DNA of 64,000 bases from Brachionus manjavacas (lineage: Eukaryota; Rotifera; Eurotatoria; Ploima; Brachionidae). Of this stretch, positions 9,089 through 20,400 are shown one piece after another. The stretch lies in contig JAHQIY010000001.1 in the NCBI GenBank assembly GCA_019054805.1, positions 3,114,501 through 3,178,500 of the forward strand, written 5' to 3'. Position numbers and translations under genes: made by a program. The first letter of the stretch is position 1; each line of letters starts with the position of its first letter. The notes beneath the pieces are model-generated. The model was given only the letters and a program-made list of their open reading frames with translations. It made no database searches and was not told the origin of the DNA.

Positions 9089-10754
9089 TTATGCCGAAAA
9101 TAATAAATGTCTTGATACAATAAGTCTCATAATTTCGTTTGTTCCCTCTAGTATCATGTGAACACGACTGTCTCTGAGATACTGTTGAACCGGATAGTCC
9201 TTCAAATAGCCATATCCACCATGTATTTGAAGTGCTTCATTGCAAATATTAAAACACTTTTCGGTACCGAAAACCTTGGCCATGCTGCACAAAGTTACCA
9301 AATCTGTGTGTTTATTCTCCAAGGAGATAGCTGCATTGCGCACCATTAGTCTTGAGGCCATCAGATCTGTGGCCATATCGGCCAATTTAAACTGCAAATG
9401 CTGAAATTGAGCCAAAGATTTGCCAAATTGTTTTCTAGTATGCATATAATCGATGCATGTATTGATACTGCCCTGAGCTGCGCCAAGGCTGCAGCTAGCT
9501 ATGTTCACTCTTCCGCCATTCAGACCTTTCATTGCTATTGAAAATCCTTGACCCTCATTTCCGATTAAATTTGATGCCGGTACTTTGCATTCATCGAATA
9601 TAACTTGGCATGTAGGCTGTGAGTTCCATCCAACTTTGGACTCTTTTTTACCAAAATGTAAGCCAGGCGTACCCTTTTCCACCATTATACAGCTAATTCC
9701 CTTAGCTCCTGAATCAGCTTCACCAGTCCTACACATTACCAAATACAAGCCGCTATGACCACCACCAGATATGAACGACTTAGTACCATTCAAAACGTAA
9801 AAGTCACCTTCGCGACGAGCGCTTGTTTTAAGCGACGAAGCGTCTGACCCATTAGCAGGCTAGATAATTGATATTAATTAAAAAATTTATTGTTTTTTTA
9901 TAACACTTAAATAAATTTTTATCTATTTCATAGGTTTCTTCAACAGTCGTGTGAACACGACTGTCTCTGAAATAGTGAGGAGGGAAGTAATAGAATTATT
10001 AAAAATTTATTTATTAATTTTTTGTTAATTATTATTAATTAACGAATTCCGATATAGTTGTTTTAAGCGACCAAGCGTTTGATCAAATAGCAGGCTTGTT
10101 AATTAATAATAATTAACAAAAAATTAATAAATAATTTTTAATAATTTTATTACTTCCCTCTTCACTATCTGAGCGGCAGTTGTGTTTACATGATCTTTGA
10201 AGGAAATAATGAAATTATTAAAAATTTATTTAAATTAAATTAATTTTTTCTTTTAATTAATAAATAATTTTTTGAAAAAATAAAATTATTTTCTTAATTA
10301 CTTCAGTTAAACAATAGGAAGCAAATGTTTCCATTGTCGATAGCTTTGGAAGCCAATGTTTTTTTTGTTGTTCATTTCCGAATTCATCAATCATCCATGC
10401 GCACATATTATGAATGCTTATGTAAGCCGAAGTGGATACACATCCCTCGGACAGAGCTTCGAAGATAACCGAGGCATCTAGTCTGGTTAGACCAGTTCCT
10501 CCAAAGTCTGGGCTGCAGTAAATGGCTCCGAAGCCCAGCTCGGCCGCTTGTCTCAACACATCCACTGGAAAATGCTCGTTCTTGTCCCATTCAGCCATGT
10601 ACGGTTTCATTTGCTCTCTGGCAAATTTAGTTGCCATCGAATGTATTTCTTTTTGTTCATCGTTAAGCCCCACACTTGAATCCAGAGAAAAAATTCCGGT
10701 GCTGTATCCGCGGCACCAAAATCCAGCAGGCTTAATCAAGCGCCTAGAAATCAT
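9089..10754 (-). CDS. ACAD8: Isobutyryl-CoA dehydrogenase, mitochondrial (2 exons)
   Basis: Exon 1 (10754-10302) and exon 2 (9859-9089) join in phase 0 to 407 aa, the usual size. The enzyme oxidises isobutyryl-CoA to methacrylyl-CoA in valine breakdown, using FAD and passing electrons to ETF. Specific matches are the [17 protein letters not shown] and [18 protein letters not shown] segments of ACAD8, the flavin-loop CLTEPANGSD formed across the splice junction, [35 protein letters not shown], and [11 protein letters not shown] with the catalytic Glu. A basic presequence precedes the mature protein. The single intron (442 bp) holds inverted copies of this gene's own exon sequence (see 9945-10195). 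The gene lies 139 bp downstream of NDUFA2 on the same strand. Confidence 0.94.
9945..10195. repeat. Exon-derived inverted repeat inside the ACAD8 intron
   Basis: The left arm starts GTGTGAACACGACTGTCTCT, copying the exon-2 segment at 9158-9177. It runs on through GAGGGAAGTAATA and an AT-rich tract. The right arm (about 10030-10195) is its inverted, diverged copy. The loop holds TTGTTTTAAGCGACCAAGCG and TAGCAGGCTT, a degraded copy of the 5' end of exon 2 with its acceptor. Pieces of both ends of exon 2 are thus rebuilt as a foldback of about 250 bp. Confidence 0.75.
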
Positions 10755-10893
10755 TCTTATCAGGTAAAATAATTTTTAAAAGTAATTTTTATTGACCGGT
10801 TCAAATCGATCAATTTACAATAAAAAAAAATTATATTTAAAAATTTATTATAATATTCTCTTTAGTCAAATTATTTCTTTTTTTATTTTTAAT

Positions 10894-11172
10894 TCAAACT
10901 TTAGCTAGTTTTTCTAGAGCTGCTTTGACTTGGGTTTCGGTCATATTGGCTATAGGTAAGTGCGCCTCTTTGCCAAATTCATAACGAGCCCACATTTTAG
11001 GCTGTACATTGCTTGCTTCACGGACCAATATCGGCACGTTCGGATTTGCTTGTTTTAAGCCAACATAGGACTGTTCGATAAATTTTCTTACACCGGCTGA
11101 CGTTGGACTCGATTGGCACAAGTGAATCCTGAGCTCGCGCACTGCTTGACCAAATTTGAATGCCTTAGACAT
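10894..11172 (-). CDS. NDUFA2: NADH dehydrogenase (complex I) subunit A2, B8
   Basis: Single-exon gene of 92 aa, the normal length. NDUFA2 is a thioredoxin-fold accessory subunit of the peripheral arm of mitochondrial complex I. Characteristic segments are [20 protein letters not shown] with the conserved Cys, [15 protein letters not shown], and [15 protein letters not shown]. An in-frame Met 11 codons upstream exists (11205), but the chosen start gives the usual family N-terminus and follows TTTTTTAG at about 11195. The gene is divergent from VPS13B with 233 bp between the starts, and lies 139 bp upstream of ACAD8 on the same strand. Confidence 0.94.
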   Translation of the reverse strand: MSKAFKFGQAVRELRIHLCQSSPTSAGVRKFIEQSYVGLKQANPNVPILVREASNVQPKMWARYEFGKEAHLPIANMTETQVKAALEKLAKV

Positions 11173-11405
11173 ATTTAGGTAAAATTCTAAAAAAGAAAAA
11201 CTCAAAGCGTTTAGATGCTTTTATTAAAATGCATTCAAAAAAAAATTAAGATTTTTATCAAAATTTGTCTTGACATTAAGTTAAGTTTTACTTGATTTTA
11301 GAAAAACGAAAAAAATTTTTTTTAACAATCACATGACTTTATAAATTATTTTGTTTTTCAATTTTAATAATTCAATGATTTGGCATTTGAAATATTTTTG
11401 ACACC
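11173..11405. promoter_or_regulatory. Head-to-head promoter region of NDUFA2 and VPS13B
   Basis: The 233 bp between the two divergent start codons must contain both leaders and both core promoters. No clear TATA box or binding site stands out. Shared control is inferred from spacing alone. Confidence 0.5.
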
Positions 11406-14400
11406 ATGTTCAGATTGGAGTCGTACTTAACACCGTGGCTATTGGGCTATTTAGACAAATATGTCAAATTGAAACCCGAAGACTTTCAGTTGTCGCTGTG
11501 GGGAGGCGATGCAGTTTTTAATAAGTAATAAACAAATTTAATTTTCCAAAAAATTAATAATAATAAAATGTATTGTTTCTTTCTTTTTTCCTCTAAGACT
11601 TGATCTCCGACTAAATGTAATTGAAAACTTGACCAACATTCCGATAGCATTTAAATCAGGTGTAATTCACGAACTCCGCATTCACATTCCATGGACCCGG
11701 ATCACATCCGAACCAGTCGTAGTCACCATAAACACACTGGAGTTTGTTGCCAAACTAAAAGATGTAGAATCGCTCAATCAAAGCACAAGTAGCTTGAATA
11801 AAAGTACCGAGGCGCCGCACAGCGAACCTGGTAATTCCATTCCGGAAGAAAATGCCGCCCAACCGGTACCTACTGGCTACATTCAGAACATAATCTCAAA
11901 AATTTTATTCAATATTTGTATTATTGTAAATAATGTTATAGTTAAATTTGTTGAAGATGACATGGTGCTGTCATTTAACATGAAATCAGCCGAGTTTTTT
12001 AGTGTCAATGAATTGTGGGAAAAAACGTTCGTCGACGTGAACACACAAAACATAGATCTGAAAAAAATTCTACAATTAAATGATGTCACAATTTGTTTGG
12101 ACAAAATGGACAATAAAAAAAGCTCCAAGATAAGCAATTACCAAGATCCACTGATTTATCGATGCTCGATTGAGTCGCGTCTTGATTTCAGGTACTCAAT
12201 GGGCGCTAGTTCAAACAATTTTGATCAGCAATTAAAATTGATTAGACTTAATTTTTATTGCCGAAAATTTGATGTATCCATCACGGACCAGCAGCTGCCA
12301 ATGGTTATTAGATTTGTGGAATTAATCCAGGCTATTGTAAATGGAGATTTGAATTTACCCAAAAGTGAACAGCAGAGCGAGCTTGGTCTTCAGGTTACTG
12401 AAAATATTTCCCACGGGCTAAAGATTGTCGAGCAGCTAAAGAAAAGTGTTGAATCCGAAGATAGTGAGACCCAACAAGGCTGGATGTCCTGGGCATGGTC
12501 TTATGTACCCTCAGTAAGCAGTTTGATCAATGAACCTAATGAACAAAACAACTCTTCACAAATTGACTCGGATGATATTCATGTCATTATTGGCTGCTAC
12601 TTTGATCAATTTAATCTAAGCTTTAAATTGACCCAGCACAATTCCAGCAATTTAAACAAAAATGCTTCCAATTTTGCCAATTTTGTTACATGTTATTTAA
12701 AAGGCATTGCTGTTGAGGTGAATACAAAAAAAAATTTTAATCATGTACTTTTCGGTATTTCGTACATTTGTATACAAAGTATGGGCGAGTGTTGCTGTAA
12801 GTTGTGTCCAAGACCGGTCAAAAATGAATTGGTAAGAAAATTTTTTTTTAAATGAATTTTTTTAATGAGATTAATTTTTTTTTAATATTTATTAAAAAAA
12901 ATAACAAAATAATATTAAATTAAAGTCATTTAAAGTTTTTCTGGCAAAAATTTTAATAATTAATTGAATATTTAAAATTAATCTTGTAATATTTTAATGA
13001 AATTATTCGAAAGCTGTAGTTTAAAATTATCAAGTATGCTATTTTGAATTACACTTTATTTTTCAACTCTTCTATATAAAATTGAAATTAATATATTTTA
13101 ATGAATCTACTTTATTTTTTAAAAATCATCTATTTAAAATAGCATCTATTTTAAATCATTCTAAAAAAAATATTGTGCCTCAATCATAAACCGTAGTGGA
13201 GCATATCAAATTCGAGTCTAATAAAATTCGTCAGATTACACCAATTTTAATATTTTTTTTTTAATTATAAGTAAAAATTTTGTTATTAAATTTTGTTTTC
13301 TATGATAAAGAAAATAATGCAAACAGATATATCGGATAATACGATTCATGATTAAGCACCCTATTTAAAATAGAAAAATTCCTACATAAAAATAAGGCAA
13401 ATCAAAAAAAATGAAGTTTCATAATTTATTTTCTAATTTTTATTTGTTAGACCCATTTAAATTTCGGGAAATGCAAAACGTCCACGCTATTTTGGGATTC
13501 ATTTTTCGACCTAAAATTCGTAATCTACATAAGTGGAAACTCTAAAAGACAATTTTTTTATCTTAAAAAAAGCGTCCAAAAAGGGCTATTTTATAAAAAA
13601 ATTGAAAAAAACTAAGTTTTTTATTTAAAATGAGTATAAGTATTAGTGACACTTTCCCAGTGACACTTTCCGGAGTGGACTTTTGGTCAAGATTACGAGT
13701 CCGATTTGTCTTAGCGGGCTTTGGTAATCTTGAAATCATTGGAGCGCATAACAGACGTGTAGGGCTAGGTCGGATTGGGAAATTAATTGCTAGAAAATTA
13801 AAAAGGTAAGGTGCCTTTTTTGGAGTATTATTTGTAAGTAATTATTATTCCTTAATTAACGTCATTGATAATCAACTTCGTCACTATTTGTGTCCACATT
13901 CGTCAACATTTGTGTGTTTTGGTCGTTTTTGTTGTTCAAATTATTAGACTGGGATGTATTTTTGTTGATTTGGGGATCAATTTCGTCAACTACTGAGATT
14001 TCTACTCCTTCACCATCATCAAATAGATGATCATCGTTTGACTTGGCAATTTGTCTTGCTAGGTTGCATTCTGGTGCAGTATGCCCACGTCCATTACATT
14101 TGACATATTTTAGGTCTTTGAGTTTGCATTGTAATACTTTATGTTCCATACTTTGGCAAAAGCGACATCGGGGTTCTCCAACTCTTTCAATCGAAACTGG
14201 ATACCTTGGATATACGTATTTTTTGGATTTTTTTTAACATTTTCATAGTATTTTGTATTTTGGACAGCATTGAATTTCAGCTTGGCACGGACTGTTCCAG
14301 TCTTGATGTAACGAAATTCCGCATCACTCATAAATTCATCATAAATATTGACGATTTACATTGACAAGACACCCTCAGAAATGAGGTGCTTTTCAATCAA

Positions 14401-17400
14401 ATACTTGTCAAAGTTTGGTTTAAGTCCGTAAAATTTGAACATAAAAATTTTTTCATTTTTTTTAATGGTTCCTCAGCGTTTTCGATTGACACAATGTGTT
14501 CGTTAATCGGTAAACTTTTTCAAATTAAAACTTTATAGTCAAAACTTTCTTTGAACGATACAAACCAGATATTTTTGCCAATCGTGGTAACAGTATCTAT
14601 AGATTCGGTTAGTTCCGCATCAAAGCTAATAGGAGACTTGAGGTTTGTTTTCCGTTTAATAATTTCACCGTTTTTCTTATTTTTTTTACCCTGATTGCAT
14701 GCTTGCAAATACAGGGGTCAGGGATTTGTTTAGGCGTCACTTTGTGAACTAAGTGCACGAAAATTTATAGACAAAAAAAAACGTGAACTGGTCAATTAAT
14801 ACGTGAACTTTATTGAAAATTAAAGTGTTAATTAGGTAATTTAGAAAAAAAAGTATCACAGTGTTTCAATTTTTTTTATCAGTCCGACTTGTATTTTTAG
14901 ACCCCACTCATTCATACAAAAAACTTCAAAATTCACATAAAATACCACTTGTATTGACTACTTTATTTTTGTTTAAAAGAACATTTACAGACTGCAAAGC
15001 TTCATTACTCGGCTTTGGAGTTTCATAAGAAACTTTCTCAATGGCCAAAACATTCCTTTTGACATTATTTAAAGACACATTTTCTAGACGGACATTTAAA
15101 TCATTCATTTTTTCCAACATTTGCGATTGGATTGACTGTACAGGTTTAATCACTGAGCATACTTCTACTTCAGGTTCGGCGTTCAAGATAGTTACAGATA
15201 AATTTACCACTGGCTCTTCTACACCATCTTCTATCTCTTCTTCTTCGCGATGCTCTGACCATGTACCATCGCTATATGCCAATTAGACATATGCCAATTT
15301 TTTCTTAAAAAATATTCTTAAAGAGCATGTGATATTTTTTTGGAGATTTTGGTCATTTTTTCAAAATTAACTATCGATTTAAATAATCTTAGTGCTAAAT
15401 AGAAAAATTAAGTAATTCATAGTCATTGTACTTTTAAAAAAGTGTGTCTTTTGCTGTTACTGCTGCTGTTGCAGTCAAGGAGTTTAGAATAAAAATTATA
15501 AGTAAATAATAATTATATTTTATTAAATTCAAATTGCTCATTAAATAACAGACAATATGCGAATATAACAATATATATTAATTTTCTAAATTATAGATTA
15601 AGTATAAAATAATAAGAAAACAAAAATGATCATTAATTGCTTTCTTTTGGCACCTTCTCATTAATTATCTGATACTTGTTAGTTAATATTCTTGAATTTA
15701 AAAAAAAATTAATTTTAATAGAATTTTGTAATAAAAACGAAATGAATTTTAGTTAAAAAATTTAAATTAATTTTTTTTTAAAGATTTTTATTCGAGCTGG
15801 CAATGAAGATATTGAAGAGGAAACATTCCACTATTTATCAAACAGTTTGTTTGACATTTCAGTTGATTCAGGAAAAGGTGCTGAAAGTACAGATCCGAAC
15901 AAAAATGAAAAGTCACGTGACAAAAATGGAAATGTTGATGAAAATTATGGTTTACATAGATTCGGTGCTGTATTCATGGACTATTTGTGCGTAGAAGACA
16001 CGGCCGCCAAAGAATCATCTGAGGATATTGATATTGAGCTGTCAACAAATCAAGCTGATATTTTTTCTTTGTATTTTATATTTTACTCAGTTGAAATTAA
16101 TGTATCAGCAAATTTAGTGCACCGTTTGTGTAAGATATACGAGTGCTGTTTGAATCATGAGTACACAGAACCATATTCCAGATTTCAAAAACTAAGAAGT
16201 GAGTCAAATTCAAGCTTTGTTGAGTCTGCAGAGAGTGTTGATCAGATTGGGACCCATAGTCCCATTAAAAAAGCCCGACAATTTGAAAAGCATACTCCTA
16301 TTAGAATTACTAATTTTATTTTGAAACAACCTCTCATTAAATTTTATCCATATTCTCATTTTTTAATCGCACCCATAGCTTCTCAGGTTAGTTAAATGAA
16401 ATTTAAAAATTTAATATTTATTAATTCGATTTAAGGATGTTAATTTTGAATGCTTTTTCAAATTAGATCTGAATTATTTGTATTTTAATAAAACTCGGCC
16501 AGTTGATGAAAAATCTCTTTTCGATGTGGTATCCAAATTGCCCAATCCATCTAAAAAGCTTGTTTATGATTCTTATACTCATAATCAATTTACGGTAAGA
16601 TTTTTTTTTTAATTTAAAAGGATAAAATTCAAAAAATTAAAATGTCTAAATTTTTTAATATTTTGAAAATTCTAATTTTTTTTGATTTTTTTATTATCAG
16701 ATTCTGATTTAGAAACAATTTTCAAATAAATTTTTTATTTTTGAATCTGATCGGAAAACTTCTTTTTGCATAATAAAAAATAGAGAAGAACGAAAATAGC
16801 ACAAAATACCTCAGACACAAAAGTTCCGTCACAAATGACAAATTTTTAAAGAATTTTTATTATTCATAAAAAAAATAAGATATAACCCCGATTCTTTACA
16901 ATTGCTCTATTAAATTAAATTAGTTGGAGTTCAAATAACTTTAAGTTACTATAATAACTTACAGTTTTTTGAACATTTTTTTTCCTCATTAGTCTGATGA
17001 GGAAATCAGATTTATTTATTTTGGGCTCCCATTTACAGTTATGCAGTAAAAATTTTAGAATCAATTTTCTAGGCAAAATTATTAATTTTTTGAGAACTAA
17101 AACAATTAATTGATTACGAAATTAATTATGAGAAGACTATATTTGTTAGTTAAATGTAATAATTAATAAATGGTTTAAGATTTACAATCAATTTTGTGGT
17201 TCTGATAAAGAAAGACATCTTTTGAGTCATAAAAACCATCAAGAACCAGAGGCAGACCTTCGAAGAAACAAAAATTTTAACTTGATAAGTTACCTATTTT
17301 AAAAAAATTGTTAACCATTAATGAAAAATAATCACATAAAATATTTTTTTGCTGCTATATGAATTAAATTTTTACTCAAATTATAAACTAAAATTTAAAG

Positions 17401-20400
17401 GCATTGTGAATGTTGGAACAAAGAACAAAAACAATAATCTTAAAATGAAATAACTTTTTGACTAAGTCTAAAAATAGTTCTGCAAAATGTATCAGTTGGC
17501 ACAAACTTTGTACCACCCAAATTTAGTCTCTGCAACAACTCTGCAATTTAATTTTAATGATTTCTAATACTTTTAGTGCTTTGCAGAATTACACAGTTAT
17601 TGTTTTTGTTCTTTGTTCCAAAATTCACAATGCCAAATTTAAATAGAAAATAAATTTATAGAGATTAGACTATTTTACTAAGTTTTCTTAAATTCTTAAT
17701 AAATTCTAAATAATTTTTAATTAGAGTAAGAATTTAAGGATTAAAAATTTTTTTTTTATTTTTTATTGTCTTTAAAAAAATCACAAAAATCTAAAATTAA
17801 AGTTTTTAAGGTTTTTTTTCAATTTAAAGAATTTAATTTAATTCAAACTTAATTTAAAGAACACTTAATCCTAGGCTTTATAAACTTGTAAAATAACTAG
17901 TCTAATAGAAATTAAATTTATCAAAAAAAAAGGCCGATGGTCTAAAACTCAGTTTGAGCATCATGAACTCGAATTATCAACATGAATGCGCAATTATTGA
18001 GCCGTGTTATTTGGAATTTCATTTCTCTAATGTGATCATGTCTCCAGAAATTTGGTAAAATTCTGTACTTCGAGACAGCAGGTAAAAAATTTTCAATTTT
18101 TTTTAAACTTTAGGAACAAACAATATTTTGTGATGAGCGAATTCTACCTAGAACTACCAATTCTCAATTTGAATTTAAATAAAGAAATAATTTTTCTAAC
18201 ATCCGACTTTATGGACAATTATCTTTTTTCAATATTAAATAATACCATGATGGAACAAATTAAACGGCCATTTATAAACAAACTTCAGATGAAAAAGGCC
18301 AAGTATCGGCAAATAATGTACAAACAACTTTTGCGAGATTTTATTCGGTGCAGAAAGTACCAAAATTCAGAGACCCTACGATTCAGCATAAATGACATAA
18401 AGACCAAATATTCATTGACCAAAATAATGCAAATCATTCAAATCAATTGTAATATGTGTAATTTATATCTGTTCAAAAATGACCATACTGGTAAAAAAAT
18501 AAATATTTAAAAAAAAAAATTTTTGTTAATCTTTTTCTAAGATTTAGCCCCACTATTGAACACTTCAAATGAGCCCGGAGACAAAAAGAACAAAATAAAA
18601 GACTTTTTGACTTTAAAGGCGCAATTACCGCTTAAAATAGACATGGAAAATTCCTATGTGCCCGATCCACTATTTATCTACTTAAATTTAAACACTTCTC
18701 ACATTCAAATACGGGATGATTTTCTCAAATGGCTAAGCTACAAACCATGTAGCAAAGGAGACAGTGAATTGTTCAATCTTTTGGTTCTTGACTTGTTTGA
18801 CGATGTAGCCAATATTGACAAAATAGACGATAACTACAACCTTTTATCGTCTCAGCGTAGTCGTCTCTCGAAAACTCCGAGTGAAAATTTGGACAATTCT
18901 TCTTCTAAAAAAAGCCTTGTTTATTACCATGCAAAAAATTTGAGCCAAGACGATTCGGCCGAGTCCAATCTGCCCAAACCAACTCTGATCGACTACTACT
19001 ATGATTTGGTCCAAAGTTTGCACGTACAAATCTCAATTGGGCCTGTAGACCTTGATATAAACCATGATAACTCAAAGCTTTGGATATCTTTTCCACTTGT
19101 GTACATCAAATCATCCGGAACCAAATGTGATCTAGAGGAAGAGCTTATAAATTCCAAATTAGTCGAACTTCCATGCACGTACTTACGCGCTTGCGAAAAA
19201 ACCAGCAATAAACTACCATGGGTAATGGAGATGAAAAATTTTCGAATTAAAATAGACCAAAACGAAAGTGTTCTTGATCATATTGATTTTAACTCTGTAT
19301 TTACGGTTAAGCCAAAATACCATCAATATGACAATTTACTGAGCTCTTTGGCTATCATTTTAGACTTGGAAATAAATCAAAAAATTCAGCTTAACATCAC
19401 TTTAGAAAATTTAAAATTTATTCTAAATTTGGTCAATTTTTTAAGCCAGTTTTTGGCTGATTTTGAGTATAGAATTGATTATGAGGAGATAAAAATTAGC
19501 AGTCCGGAGGCTTGTCGGACTCGGCAAACGTCCGAAGACGACACAAAAAGCTATTCGAGTGTGAGTATTTTGAAAGAGTATGACTGGATCGACACGGACG
19601 AATGTGACATAGACTACGAACCAGTATCGACTGGTGACGTGTCATCGTCCGAGTCGAATGCCTCAAACTATTCAAAATACCGGCCTAAAAATTTAAATTT
19701 GGTCAAAAAGTTTAGTCTAGTGCACAAAAGTGACCAAAATGCCAAAATAAATTTTAGTCTTAACTTTTTGATAAATAGTTTAAGTGCTAATTTGAGCCAA
19801 AATGGCTCCGAGTCAGTCCACTTGGGACTAAATCGGCTCATTTTCGAGTCCGACATCAATCAAATATACCAAAGGTACGAAATCAAATTAAAAAAAGCCA
19901 ATGTTAGCTCTTCAAGTGGCAAAATATTTGTGTCAGATGGCGACAATTTTATGTCATTTATCTACACAAGTGCTATGGTTAAAAATTTAACCAAGCGTAT
20001 TGGCATCCAAATGAACCAGTCTTTGAAAAAAAACTTCCAAAAACATCACAAATACATTGGTGAGATGAATTTAAACATTGGAAGTTTTGAGCTTGATTAC
20101 AATAGAAGACTGTTCGATTTGATATTTAAACTAGCTGAAATGGTGAGTGAAGAGGACAAGACAAGAGAAGAGACAAATACAAATTTGATTCCAATCATAG
20201 GTCCCAGCAAGGTTCCACTGGTCAATTTAGAGATTAAAAGTGCCAAAATTCAGATCCCGGGAGAGAAAAATTTGTCCATTGAACTAAAGTCAATGTCAAT
20301 TACAAGCCAATTTGAGAACCCATTGGTACGGAACTTTGTCCAAAATTCGACTAGTCAGCAGATATACTTGAAGGCCAAATCTCATGGGCTCATCAATAGG

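Noticed and set aside
9841..9859. Change of the ACAD8 flavin-loop PGSGSD to PANGSD
   Set aside because: Related acyl-CoA dehydrogenases have N-G-S-D here too, so the change is within the family's range.
18055..18113. Frame continuing through 18055-18113 as part of VPS13B
   Set aside because: It has an in-frame stop (TGG TAA) at the end of exon 5; a 59-bp intron with GT...AG restores the frame.
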